Assembly (NCBI GenBank): GCA_905235065.1
Contig: CAJOJR010000006.1
Location: forward strand, 1 to 43,324
Direction: 5' to 3'
Length of the DNA stretch: 43,324 nt
Source of the DNA: an uncultured Bacilli bacterium
GTDB lineage: Bacteria; Bacillota_I; Bacilli_A; RF39; UBA660
Each line of letters opens with the position of its first letter. Position 1 is the stretch's first letter. Of this stretch, positions 11,100 through 21,528 are shown piece by piece. The translations under genes and the position numbers were made by a program. The notes beneath the pieces were generated by a model, which did no database searches, was not told where the DNA came from, and was given only the letters and a program-made list of their open reading frames with translations.

Positions 11100-11669
11100 T
11101 TAAACATACATATGCTCTCTTTCAAATACTTTTTCTTCCATATACTCATATTCATTAAGAAGAGATATTTCACCTGTTTCTAAAGTCTTTTGAACATCTA
11201 TTAATCTTTGATTTCTAGATCCCCTAAATAATAGGCTTAAATCTCTTTCCTCTAATATAAATTTTCCATCTACAAGTACATCTATATTTTTTAAAAACTC
11301 TAAATATATAGAATCACTCTTTGACATATCTATTAATTCTTCATATGTAAATCCAGTATATACCCAAATATTAAGCCCTTTTTTCTTAGCGTATTTAGCT
11401 ATTTTCTCACATGCATAAGGTTGATACATAGGGTCTCCACCACTAAAAGTTACTCCTGATTGATATTCAAGTTTATCAATTTCTTTTAAAACTTCTTTTA
11501 TTGGAACAAGTCCTCCGCCTTTAAAACTCCAAGTTTGAGGATTTTGACAACCTTTACAATGATGATTGCATCCTTGAGTCCATATTACTGTTCTAAGTCC
11601 TGGACCATCAACAATACTGTCTGATTGTAGGTCTGCTGCAAGTCTTATATATTCTTTATTTTGTTCCAT
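11100..11669 (-). CDS. nrdG: Anaerobic ribonucleoside-triphosphate reductase activating protein NrdG (radical SAM)
   Basis: SIVDGPGLRTVIWTQGCNHHCKGCQNPQTW (CxxxCxxC) and VTFSGGDPMYQP; likely start MEQNKEYIRLAADLQ at 11669 rather than the ORF-track start at 11720. Confidence 0.93.
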   Translation of the reverse strand: MEQNKEYIRLAADLQSDSIVDGPGLRTVIWTQGCNHHCKGCQNPQTWSFKGGGLVPIKEVLKEIDKLEYQSGVTFSGGDPMYQPYACEKIAKYAKKKGLNIWVYTGFTYEELIDMSKSDSIYLEFLKNIDVLVDGKFILEERDLSLLFRGSRNQRLIDVQKTLETGEISLLNEYEYMEEKVFEREHMYV

Positions 11670-11805
11670 GAGTGACTCTGTCATTAACTTCTTGTTTTTT
11701 AGCGTTGTTGAATCTATCAAGAGTTCCTACTAGGTAACCAGTTATTCTTCTGATTCTATCAAATTTAACTCCTTCACCAACAAGCTTTTTCTTTTTTTCT
11801 TCCAT
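11656..11805 (-). CDS. Separate glycyl-radical C-terminal segment of class III RNR (49 aa)
   Basis: MEEKKKKLVGEGVKFDRIRRITGYLVGTLDRFNNAKKQEVNDRVTHGTK; R-[x]-x-G-Y-L glycyl radical signature; SD GGAAAGGAG upstream of ATG at 11805; different frame from nrdD. Confidence 0.85.
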   Translation of the reverse strand: MEEKKKKLVGEGVKFDRIRRITGYLVGTLDRFNNAKKQEVNDRVTHGTK

Positions 11806-11828
11806 TTTTAATACTCCTTTCCTATTTA

Positions 11829-14102
11829 TTAACGACCACAACAGTCATAACAATTTATTTTTTCCATTTCTACACCTTCGCCCTCATGTCTTCCACATCT
11901 AGGACAAACGTCTTTTATAACACCAACATATCCACATACTGGATCTCTATCTACTGGATGGTTAATAGCTCCATATCCAATATCAGAGTCATGCATTATT
12001 CTAACAACAGATTCAAATGCATCAACATTATTTACTGTATCTCCATCAAGTTCAACATATGAAATATGTCCTGCATTTGTAAGTTTATGATAAGGTCCTT
12101 CAATTTCCATTTTATGTTTAACAGAAGTTTTGTAATAAACAGGTACATGGAATGAATTTGTATAATAATCTCTATCGGTTATTCCTTTAATTTTTCCATA
12201 TATTGATCTGTCAATTGCCACAAATCTTCCAGATAAACCTTCTGCAGGTGTTGCTAAACACGTAAAGTTTAGATTATATTCTTTTGTATATTCATCACAT
12301 TTTTCTCTCATATGTTTAATAATTTCAAGGCCTAGTTTTTGAGCTTTATCACTTTCTCCATGATGCTCACCTATTAATGATTTAAGTGTCTCAGCTAAGC
12401 CTATAAATCCAATTGATAATGTTCCGTGTTTTAATACAGTTCTAAGTTTAGTAGTACTATCCATCTTTTCGCTATTAATCCAAACACCTGAACCTAATAA
12501 GAATTTGAAATTAGCTCTTGTTTTTGAACATTGACATTCAAATCTTTGAAGTAATTGATTTTTAACTAAATCCATAGTTTCATCAAGCTCAGCATAAAAT
12601 GCCTTCATATCTGCTTTATCTCTTTCACCTAAAGCTATACCATGTTTTAAACCTATTCTTGGTAAGTTTATAGATGTAAAACTTAAATTACCTCTTCCTG
12701 GTGTAACTGAAGGGCCACAAACATTAGCAAGTACTCTTGTTCTACATCCCATATATCCAACTTCTGTAGTATAGTCTCCTTCAACTAAGAATGGTTTATT
12801 AAAACTTGAATCTAAGAACGAGAAGTTAGGGAATAATCTTTTAGCTGATACTCTACAAGCAAGTCTAAATAAATCATAACTTGGATCTTCTTTATAATAG
12901 TTAACTCCTTCTTTTACTTTAAATATTGATATTGGGAATATTGGAGTTTCTCCATGACCAAGTCCATCTTCGGTAGCAAGTAGATAATTTTTAATTACCA
13001 TTCTTCCTTCAGGAGAAACATCTGTTCCAAAGTTAACTGAACTAAATGGAACTTGTGCTCCAGCTCTTGAATGCATTGTATTTAAATTGTGAATAAAAGC
13101 TTCCATTGCTTGATAAGTACTTCTATCAGTCTTCTTCATAGCAAGTTTATACGAATCTTCAAAGATTTCCCTTAATCTATTACTTTTACTTGTTATATCA
13201 TCAAAAACATTTTGATCAAATTCAATGCTTTCTTGTTTATCTATTATTTCTTCTACCTTATTAAAATTAATAAATTCTTTGAATCCTTCAAATTCACATA
13301 AATTATATATTGCTTGTTTTAATTCTTTCTTAAATGTTTTTAAAACACCAGGAGCCATATAATAATCAAATGCTGGTATACTTTGTCCTCCATGTTGTTC
13401 ATTTTGATTAGCTTGAATTGCTATAGCCGCAAGTGCTGCATAAGATGCAATACTATTTGGTGTTCTTAAAAATCCATGACCAGTTGAAAATCCATTTTTA
13501 AATAATTTATTTAAATCAATTTGTGTACAAGTTGTAGTACCCATTGCCCAGAAATCCAAATCATGAATATGAATTGCACCCTCATCATGAGATCTAGCAT
13601 ATTTATTATCCATTAAATATGCCTTAGCAAATTCTTTTGATATTGTTGAACCAAAATGAAGCATAGTTCCCATTGGCCCATCACCATCAACGTTGGCGTT
13701 TTCTCTTTTTGCATTCTCTTCAGCTGCGCTTTTAAGTCCTAAAGATTCTATTGCCTTTACAAATTTATGTTGTTGTTTTTCAACAAAAGCTTCACGTGAA
13801 GCAGTTCTTCTTTCTCTATATCCTTTAAAAGATTCATATACTTCATCATATTTCATCTTTTTAAGCATTTCTTCAATCGCATCTTGTATATCTTCAACGC
13901 CAATTGTTTTTCTATCTTTGTAATTCTTTTCAATATATTCAAGAACTTTCTCTTTAACTTTATTAACTAGTTTTTCATCATAGTCTTCATAAACACTGTC
14001 AAAACCTTTTTTAATAGCTAATGCTACTTTAGTTTCATTGAAATCAACTCTTTGTCCACTTCTTTTGACAACAGTAATTTCATTAAGTAAATTTCCTTCC
14101 AT
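11829..14102 (-). CDS. nrdD: Anaerobic ribonucleoside-triphosphate reductase NrdD, large part (ATP-cone + catalytic domain + Zn site, lacking glycyl radical segment)
   Basis: ATP-cone ITVVKRSGQRVDFNETKVALAIKKGF; NQNEQHGGQSIPAFDYYMAPG; C-terminal CPRCGRHEG...CYDCCGR then stop. Confidence 0.95.
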   Translation of the reverse strand: MEGNLLNEITVVKRSGQRVDFNETKVALAIKKGFDSVYEDYDEKLVNKVKEKVLEYIEKNYKDRKTIGVEDIQDAIEEMLKKMKYDEVYESFKGYRERRTASREAFVEKQQHKFVKAIESLGLKSAAEENAKRENANVDGDGPMGTMLHFGSTISKEFAKAYLMDNKYARSHDEGAIHIHDLDFWAMGTTTCTQIDLNKLFKNGFSTGHGFLRTPNSIASYAALAAIAIQANQNEQHGGQSIPAFDYYMAPGVLKTFKKELKQAIYNLCEFEGFKEFINFNKVEEIIDKQESIEFDQNVFDDITSKSNRLREIFEDSYKLAMKKTDRSTYQAMEAFIHNLNTMHSRAGAQVPFSSVNFGTDVSPEGRMVIKNYLLATEDGLGHGETPIFPISIFKVKEGVNYYKEDPSYDLFRLACRVSAKRLFPNFSFLDSSFNKPFLVEGDYTTEVGYMGCRTRVLANVCGPSVTPGRGNLSFTSINLPRIGLKHGIALGERDKADMKAFYAELDETMDLVKNQLLQRFECQCSKTRANFKFLLGSGVWINSEKMDSTTKLRTVLKHGTLSIGFIGLAETLKSLIGEHHGESDKAQKLGLEIIKHMREKCDEYTKEYNLNFTCLATPAEGLSGRFVAIDRSIYGKIKGITDRDYYTNSFHVPVYYKTSVKHKMEIEGPYHKLTNAGHISYVELDGDTVNNVDAFESVVRIMHDSDIGYGAINHPVDRDPVCGYVGVIKDVCPRCGRHEGEGVEMEKINCYDCCGR

Positions 14103-14293
14103 TTTTTTATCCTCACCTTCCTATGATAATCATACTACGTCCATTTTAAATGTCAATGTTTTTTTATCTTATTTTTTTGATTTTACGTTTTTTTACTTTT
14201 CAAAATTTTTTAAAATTTTGTAATAAAAAAACATTCCTCTATTTTACTTATATTTTTAAGACTTTTATCATAAATTTTATTAGGTGATTAATT

Positions 14294-14983
14294 GTGTTCA
14301 AAAAAATAATTGAGTTTTTAAAAAAATGTATGTTTTTCACAGCAAGCTACTCTATCAATGTGTTTCCAGAGCCTCTTTCTAAAGAGGAAGAAGAGAAATA
14401 CATTATAAAAATGCTTTCTGGTGATAAAGAAGCAAGAAGTATTTTAATTGAGCACAATCTTAGATTGGTAGCTCATATTGTTAAAAAATATGATAATTTA
14501 AAGGAAGACTCAGATGATTTAATTAGCATGGGTACAATCGGGCTCATAAAAGGAATAGACTCTTATAGTCCAAATAAAAACGTTAAATTAACAACTTATG
14601 TTGCTAAATGTGCCGAAAACGAAATACTAATGTATTTTAGAAGCAACAAAAAAAATATAAACAATGTCAGTTTAAATGAACCTATTGGTTTAGATAAAGA
14701 TGGAAATGAAATAACATATGAGGATGTAATAAAAGAAAATAACACCGAAATAATTGATGATGTTTTCCTAAAAGAAAATATAAACTTATTAAAAAAGTAT
14801 ATTAATGTATTAAATCCAAGAGAGAAAAAAATTATTGTGTTAAGGTATGGTTTACTCAATGAAGAAGAACAAACACAAAAAGAAATTGCTAAAAATCTTC
14901 ATATAAGTAGAAGCTATGTATCAAGAATAGAAAAAAGAGCATTAATTAAAATGCTCCGAGAATTTTTAAAAAATAATGAATAG
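14294..14983 (+). CDS. sigK: RNA polymerase sporulation sigma factor SigK
   Basis: FPEPLSKEEEEKY, ARSILIEHNLRLVAHIVKKYDN, EDSDDLISMGTIGLIKGIDSY, LHISRSYVSRIEKRALIKM, closely resembling B. subtilis SigK as recalled; hydrophobic pro-sequence-like N-terminus. Confidence 0.92.
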   Translation: MFKKIIEFLKKCMFFTASYSINVFPEPLSKEEEEKYIIKMLSGDKEARSILIEHNLRLVAHIVKKYDNLKEDSDDLISMGTIGLIKGIDSYSPNKNVKLTTYVAKCAENEILMYFRSNKKNINNVSLNEPIGLDKDGNEITYEDVIKENNTEIIDDVFLKENINLLKKYINVLNPREKKIIVLRYGLLNEEEQTQKEIAKNLHISRSYVSRIEKRALIKMLREFLKNNE

Positions 14984-15592
14984 TTATTTATTAATTCTTT
15001 TACGTATTTTTTTAGGTTTAATTTTAATTTCATTATAATTACTTGATAATTTATCACATGAAACATCATATACACAAGATGAAACAAGTAATTTGTTTGC
15101 ACTTCCAACAAGGTATCCAATTATTTTATCATCTTGATATAAATCACAATAAGGATATTCCATTTCTAATGTGCAATCATTTAAAATAAGTTTCTCAGTT
15201 GATTTTCCAATTAAACCACCAAGATTATCATAACCGTATGTTGAACCAGAGAAATATGAATTATTTATAACGCCATTGAAAATTCCTCCTAAAAGTCCTA
15301 CATTTTCTCTTCCTTCAACAGAGCCGGATAACTCTAAGTCTTTTACAACCATCAATGATCCATCTAACGTATTAAATAAACCCACATTATCTTTAAAAGG
15401 AAATTCCATATTTAAATTAGTTATGCTATGCAAATTACCATCAAATATAACATTTGTATTTTTAAAATTAATTGGGCTTATGTAATTTCCTTTTAAATCT
15501 AAATCATTACATAATACTATTAAGTATTCGCCTTCTCTTAAATAATGCAATTTATTCAAGTCTTTGCAAGTTTTAATATATATTTTCTTCAT
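14984..15592 (-). CDS. GLUG-like/beta-helix repeat protein without obvious signal peptide
   Basis: 202 aa; repeats like NVGLLGGIFNGVINNSYFSGSTYGYDNLGGLIGKS; no hydrophobic leader. Confidence 0.6.
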   Translation of the reverse strand: MKKIYIKTCKDLNKLHYLREGEYLIVLCNDLDLKGNYISPINFKNTNVIFDGNLHSITNLNMEFPFKDNVGLFNTLDGSLMVVKDLELSGSVEGRENVGLLGGIFNGVINNSYFSGSTYGYDNLGGLIGKSTEKLILNDCTLEMEYPYCDLYQDDKIIGYLVGSANKLLVSSCVYDVSCDKLSSNYNEIKIKPKKIRKRINK

Positions 15593-15607
15593 ACAAAACC
15601 TCCTATT

Positions 15608-17623
15608 TTATTTACAGTTAGGGCAAACTATTCCTTTTTTAGTTTCAACCTTCAACGATCCACAATTAGGACATTTTTCACTTACTGGTTTATCCCAAAA
15701 GGCTATATTACATTTTGGATAATTAGAACATCCATAGAATATTTTACCTCTTTTTGTCTTTTTTTCAATTATATTACCATTACAATTAGGACAATCACAA
15801 ATTTCAACTATCTTTTTTTCTTCTTTTTTAATATATTTGCATTCTGGATATCCACTGCATGCAGTAAATTCACCATATTTACCTTTTCTAATAACTAATT
15901 CTTTTCCACATATTGGACAAATTTCACCTGTTGATTTAGGTGCTTCCTTTTCCATATTCTTCATAGCAATTTCAACAAGTGGTTCAAAATCATTATAAAA
16001 TTTCTCTAATAATTTATACCAAACTTCATTACCATCAGCAATTTTATCTAAATCGCTTTCCATGTTGGCAGTATACTCTGCATTTATAATGTTGCTAAAG
16101 AATTCTTGAAGTTTATCAGTTATAGTTATACCAGTCTCTGTTGGATGAAATTTCTTATCAATTATATTTATATAATCTCTCACTTTCAATATATCTATTA
16201 TTTTAGCATATGTACTAGGTCTACCAATTCCAAGACGCTCAAGTTCTTTAATTAAAGATGCCTCTGTAAATCTAGAAGGTGGTTCAGTAAAATGTTTTGA
16301 TTTTTCGATTCCAGTAGATACCAACACCTTAGATTTATAAGTACTAAAATCTGGTAATATTACATCTTCTTGATCTTCATATTTGTTATATAACTTTAAA
16401 TAACCATCAAATTTTAATACTGAACCTGTTGCTTTAAACTTATAATCATTATTATTTAAAATTATAGTAGTAGCATCCATCTTAGCATTAGCCATTAGTG
16501 AACATAACGCTCTTAGATATATCAAACTATATAATTTATATTCATCTGGTTTTAAATATTTCTTAACCATATCTGGTGTTCTATTAATACTTGTTGGTCT
16601 TATTGCTTCGTGAGCGTCTTGAACATTTTCATTCTTTTTAGGCTTTTTTACATAACCAACATATTCTTTACCATAATTTTTAGAAATATATGCATATGTT
16701 TCTTTAACAAAGTTATCTGAAAGTCTAGTTGAATCTGTTCTCATGTAAGAAATTAAACCGACTGGGCCATCACCTATATCGATACCCTCATATAATGTTT
16801 GGGCTATTTTCATAGTTTTAGATGCAGTAAATCCAAGCCTATTAGATGCCATTTGAGTTAAAGTACTTGTAGTAAAAGGATATCTACTAGCCTTATTTTT
16901 TTCTTTAGTTTCAGCACTTTCAATTTCAAACGCATTTGATAAACTAGAAATTATTTCATCTGCTTCTGATTCTCCAGTAACTTTTATTTCTTTGTTTTTA
17001 TAATTAAATAATTTAGCTTTAAAATCCTTAAATAAAGCCTCTATATTCCAATACTCTTCTGGGTTAAACGCATCAATTTCTCTTTCTCTGTCAACGATTA
17101 ATTTTAATGCAACACTTTGAACTCTACCGGCAGATTTACCACTTGTTTTTGCTTGCATTAATTTACTTAATCTAAATCCTATTATCCTATCTAATATTCT
17201 TCTTGATTCTTGAGAGTGAACTAAATCTTCATCTATCTTTCTTGGATGTTTAAAAGCTTCTTTAATCGCATCTTCAGTTATTTCATTAAATACTACTCTA
17301 CCATATTTATCATCTTTAATATTTAATGCATCTTTTAAATGCCAGCTTATAGCTTCTCCTTCTCTATCTGGGTCGGTTGCTAAAATAACAGAATCATAAT
17401 TTTTCATCTGTTTTTTCAAATCATTTACCAAACCATTTTTACCTTTTATTATTACATAATTTGGATTAAAATTATTTTCAATATCAACACCAAAACCAAA
17501 CTTACCAGTAGTCGATAAATCTCTAATATGTCCCTTACTTGATAATACTTTATAATCTTTCCCCAAATATTTCTCTATCGTTTTGCTTTTACTTGGAGAC
17601 TCAACTATTACTAAATAATTCAT
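15608..17623 (-). CDS. topA: Type I DNA topoisomerase
   Basis: MNYLVIVESPSKSKTIEKYLG, ATDPDREGEAISWHL, GLISYMRTDSTRLS; multiple C-terminal C4 zinc fingers. Confidence 0.97.
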   Translation of the reverse strand: MNYLVIVESPSKSKTIEKYLGKDYKVLSSKGHIRDLSTTGKFGFGVDIENNFNPNYVIIKGKNGLVNDLKKQMKNYDSVILATDPDREGEAISWHLKDALNIKDDKYGRVVFNEITEDAIKEAFKHPRKIDEDLVHSQESRRILDRIIGFRLSKLMQAKTSGKSAGRVQSVALKLIVDREREIDAFNPEEYWNIEALFKDFKAKLFNYKNKEIKVTGESEADEIISSLSNAFEIESAETKEKNKASRYPFTTSTLTQMASNRLGFTASKTMKIAQTLYEGIDIGDGPVGLISYMRTDSTRLSDNFVKETYAYISKNYGKEYVGYVKKPKKNENVQDAHEAIRPTSINRTPDMVKKYLKPDEYKLYSLIYLRALCSLMANAKMDATTIILNNNDYKFKATGSVLKFDGYLKLYNKYEDQEDVILPDFSTYKSKVLVSTGIEKSKHFTEPPSRFTEASLIKELERLGIGRPSTYAKIIDILKVRDYINIIDKKFHPTETGITITDKLQEFFSNIINAEYTANMESDLDKIADGNEVWYKLLEKFYNDFEPLVEIAMKNMEKEAPKSTGEICPICGKELVIRKGKYGEFTACSGYPECKYIKKEEKKIVEICDCPNCNGNIIEKKTKRGKIFYGCSNYPKCNIAFWDKPVSEKCPNCGSLKVETKKGIVCPNCK

Positions 17624-17678
17624 TAGTCCTCCCTTTCTTTATAATTATTATATTATTTATTTTAAATGTCAAGTTTTA

Positions 17679-17705
17679 AAAAACAAAAAGAAGCTACATA
17701 GCTTC
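17679..17705 (-). terminator. Rho-independent terminator of spoVS (overlaps stop codon)
   Basis: GAAGCTATGTAGCTTC hairpin followed by TTTTTGTTTTTT on minus strand. Confidence 0.85.
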
Positions 17706-17957
17706 CACGATTAACTTAATAGCTGTTTTTTCCTCTCCATTAATCATTATATCCGAAAACGCCGGTATACAAACGAGATTAAAACCAAGTGGAGCAACAT
17801 AGCCTCTTGATATCGCTATTGCCTTAATTGCTTGATTTAATGCTCCCGCACCTATAGCTTGTATCTCCAATTTGGTCTCACCACTTCTAAAAGCATTCGC
17901 AATAGACCCTGCTACTCTTTGTGATATGCTTTTACTAGATACCTTAATAATTTCCAT
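17694..17957 (-). CDS. spoVS: Stage V sporulation protein S
   Basis: MEIIKVSSKSISQRVAGSIANAFRSGETKLEIQAIGAGALNQAIKAIAISRGYVAP, characteristic SpoVS. Confidence 0.97.
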   Translation of the reverse strand: MEIIKVSSKSISQRVAGSIANAFRSGETKLEIQAIGAGALNQAIKAIAISRGYVAPLGFNLVCIPAFSDIMINGEEKTAIKLIVEAM

Positions 17958-18016
17958 ACTTTATTCACCCAATAAAATTATATGAAATTATAAAATTATG
18001 ATTACAAAAAAAATCA

Positions 18017-18694
18017 CTATTTATGTGATTTCTTCTTTTTTCTCTTTTTAACTATTTTATTTAATTCAGCTATTCCTGAATCCAAGCTATTAATACTTTT
18101 CATTTTATTATTAGAAAAATTACCTTCCACCATGTTTTTAAATGCTTTTGGATTAACTTTAGACATTAATAAGATTTCAAAAAAAGAAATAATTCCATAA
18201 CTAGTGAAATAATAACCTATTATTACGGTTTGAACTTCACTAAATACTCTATAAAAATTTTGAACTACTAAAGTGGAAATAAATAATAAGACAATAACTG
18301 AAATTGCTTTTAAAAGCCATAATTCATTATTATATTTTTTTAATTTAAATGCGTAATATGATTTGTTAACAGCATTTAAAATAGAAAACATTAAATAACC
18401 TGTTCCAAGAGCAAATGAAATATCAGAGGATTCAAATATAAATAGATATACACCACTTATAATACTAATCATAGAGAAAAACAATAATTCATATGTTTTT
18501 TTATTATCTTTAGTATAGAAATACCCTCCAAAGCTAAAGAATCCAAGTATAAAGAACAATACCGAAGAATATAACACTGGTTTTTCAAATCCTATTGATG
18601 GAAAAATTATAGTAATTATTCCAATTAAAGTCATAACAAAATATACTAACAAATCAGCTATTATTGCATTATTTTTCTTAAAAAAGTTTTTCAT
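18017..18694 (-). CDS. Multi-TM membrane protein, possibly DUF308/HdeD-like
   Basis: 225 aa, about six hydrophobic segments in a repeated pattern; Lys-rich tail. Confidence 0.6.
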   Translation of the reverse strand: MKNFFKKNNAIIADLLVYFVMTLIGIITIIFPSIGFEKPVLYSSVLFFILGFFSFGGYFYTKDNKKTYELLFFSMISIISGVYLFIFESSDISFALGTGYLMFSILNAVNKSYYAFKLKKYNNELWLLKAISVIVLLFISTLVVQNFYRVFSEVQTVIIGYYFTSYGIISFFEILLMSKVNPKAFKNMVEGNFSNNKMKSINSLDSGIAELNKIVKKRKKKKSHK

Positions 18695-18769
18695 CCCAAC
18701 TCTCCTTTATATTACAATATAATTTTACATATTTAATTAATTTTTGTCAATCAAGAAAAAAGAAGAAGA

Positions 18770-21296
18770 TTACACTTCTTCAAGTAGGGTTTTTAATTTA
18801 TTTTTTTCTTCTTCTAATTTCTTTCTGTCGATTTCAACTATTTTTTTAGGAGCTTTATTAACATAATTTTCATTAGATAATAATTTTTCTCTTCTATTAA
18901 TTGATTCGGTTAATATTTTTACTTGTGCTTCTTTAGCAAACTTTTCTGCCTCTGTTTCAACTTTCTCAAAGAATATTGTAGCTTTCACTTTATTCGAGAA
19001 TACTTTATATGATTTTATTCCCAATGGTTTCGTGATTAAACTATCTTTTATTTTTAACATTTTAATTATTAAATCATTATCATCATTCGTATCAAACATT
19101 ACTTTAATATCTTTTGTCATGCCATTCTCAGCTTTTATATTTCTAAATGATTTAATAAATTCAATTTCATCATCTACTACTTTTTCTTCCATTTCAAAAA
19201 TATATTTTTTGTCATATTTTGGATATTTAGAAATCATAATATCATCTACTTCTTTAATTGGAAGTTTAGAATAAATTTCATCAGTTACATGTGGCATAAA
19301 TGGTTGTAATAACTTTAAAACGCTTGTTAATACAAAGTACAAAGTTGATTTTGTAGAAGTTGTATCAATTGAATACTTAGCCATTTCTATATAATTATCG
19401 CAAAATGAATTCCATGTGAACTCATAAATAGATGCTCCTGCATTATTGAACTCATATTTATCCATGTATTTTTTAACTTCATGAACACATTTTTCATATT
19501 TTGTTAAAATCCATTTATCTTCAGGTTTTAATGCCTCAAAATTCAATTCTTTCAAATCTTGAATATTTGATAATACGAATCTTGAAGCATTCCATATTTT
19601 ATTTATATAATTCCATGCAGCTTTAATTTTTTCTTCATCAAATCTCATGTCTGTTCCAGGAGCAACATCGGTAGCAAGATAGTATCTTAATGCATCAGCT
19701 CCATATAATTCTATCATATCAAATGGATCAATCCCATTACCTAAAGATTTGCTAAATTTTCTTCCTTGTTTATCCCTAATTAATCCATGAATTAAACAAT
19801 CTTTAAATGGTCTTTTACCTAGAAGTTTTTCGCCTTGGAAAGTCATTCTATTAACCCAAAACGGAATAATATCATAACCTGTTACTAAAACATCATTAGG
19901 ATAATATCTTTTTAATAATTCAGTATCTTTTGGCCAACCTAATGTAGCGAATGGCCATAATGCTGAAGAGAACCATGTATCTAACACATCTTCATCTTGA
20001 ATCCATCCTTCACCCTCAGGAGGATTCATCCCAACAAATATTTCATCATCTTTATACCAAGCGGGAATTCTATGTCCCCACCATAATTGTCGAGATATAC
20101 ACCAATCATATGTTATTTCCATCCAATGGTTCATTGTTTTTTCATATCTTGAAGGAACAAAATGAACTTTTTCCTCTTTGCTTTTTTGAGTTCCTAAAAC
20201 ATTATCAGCAAGTGATCTCATTTTAACAAACCATTGCTTTTTTACCATTGGTTCAACCATAACACCAGTTCTTTCGGAATGTCCCACTTCATGAGTTAAA
20301 GGTTCAATATTTAAAAGTAAACCAAGTTCTTTTAAATCTTTTAATACTTCCTCTCTTGCAGCTTCGCGCGTTAACCCTTGATATTTCTTAGGAACATTTT
20401 CATTCATAGTTGCATCATCATTCATAATTATAATTCTCTCCAAATTATGTCTATTACCTACTTCAAAATCATTAGGATCATGAGCAGGAGTTATTTTCAC
20501 ACAGCCTGTTCCCTTGTCCATATCAGCATGTTCATCAGTTATTACTGGTATTAATTTATTAACAAGGGGTAATATTACTCTTTTACCCACAAAATCTTTA
20601 TATCTTTCATCATTTTCATTAACAGCTACAGCTGTATCACCAAATAAAGTTTCCGGTCTAGTAGTCGCAACATCTAAGTATTCTTCACTGTTTTCTAATT
20701 TGTACTTTATATGATAAAAAGCACTTTGCTCTTCAGAATATATAACTTCTTCATTGGATAAAGCTGTTTTAGCAACTTTTTTCTCCTCTATAAATTAATC
20801 CTTCATTATAATAATCAACAAAAACCTTTCTTACAGCTTCTGCCAATCCATCATCCAAAGTAAATCTTTCTTTTGAGTAATCTAGCGAGATACCTAACTT
20901 TGCCCATTGTTTCCTAATTATATTTGCATGTTCGTGGGTCCAATCCCAGCAAGCGTCCAAAAACTTTTCTCTACCATAATCATATTTGTTGATTCCTTTT
21001 TCTTTTAACCTTTCAACCACTTTGGCTTCAGTTGCAATAGCTGCATGATCCATTCCTGGAATCCACAAAGTATCATAGCCTTCCATCTTTTTATAACGAA
21101 TTATAATATCTTGTATTGTTACATCCCAAGCATGACCTAAATGTAAAACTCCCGTTACATTTGGAGGAGGTAAAACCATCATAAAAGGTTTCCTATCTGA
21201 TTTTTCATCACATTTAAAATAGTCTTTTTTTAACCATTTTTCATATTTTCCTTCTTCTGTTAACTTTGAATTATACTTTTTCTCAAGTTCTTCCAT
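18770..21296 (-). pseudogene. valS: Valine--tRNA ligase, interrupted by a frameshift/deletion near 20773-20780
   Basis: N-terminal ORF 20769-21326 (true start [10 protein letters not shown] at 21296; [11 protein letters not shown]) ends ...[13 protein letters not shown]; the other frame gives [71 protein letters not shown], continuous with ORF 18770-20590 (KFSKSLGN). Either pseudogene, assembly error or frameshifting. Confidence 0.85.
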
Positions 21297-21317
21297 AATT
21301 CCTCCTTTAAATAGAAA

Positions 21318-21346
21318 GAGAAACATTCAAAGGACGAATGTTTCTC
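21318..21346 (-). terminator. T-box leader terminator hairpin
   Basis: GAGAAACATTC-GTCCTTT-GAATGTTTCTC perfect 11-bp stem followed by U-rich stretch before valS. Confidence 0.9.
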
Positions 21347-21522
21347 GTGGTACCACCTTAATTTTTTCTCTAACCCCATAACGTGGGTATACGTAATATT
21401 CAACTAAGCTTAAATATTAAACTCCAAAGCTACCTTCAAATACAATATTTATTAGTTTACACCAGCCACTAACTCTCTATAAAATATTTATATTTTACTC
21501 CTCTTCTTCAACGTTTTTAACA
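21318..21522 (-). promoter_or_regulatory. T-box riboswitch leader of valS (Val specifier GTA)
   Basis: Conserved AAGGTGGTACCACG at about 21346-21360 (TGGT matches discriminator A), GAAGGTAGC with GTA specifier at 21431-21433, terminator hairpin downstream. Confidence 0.93.
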
Positions 21523-21528
21523 ATTGAA

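Noticed and set aside
15545-15898. Plus-strand ORF antisense to topA zinc fingers
   Set aside because: Phe/Ile-rich shadow of the coding strand; no independent support.
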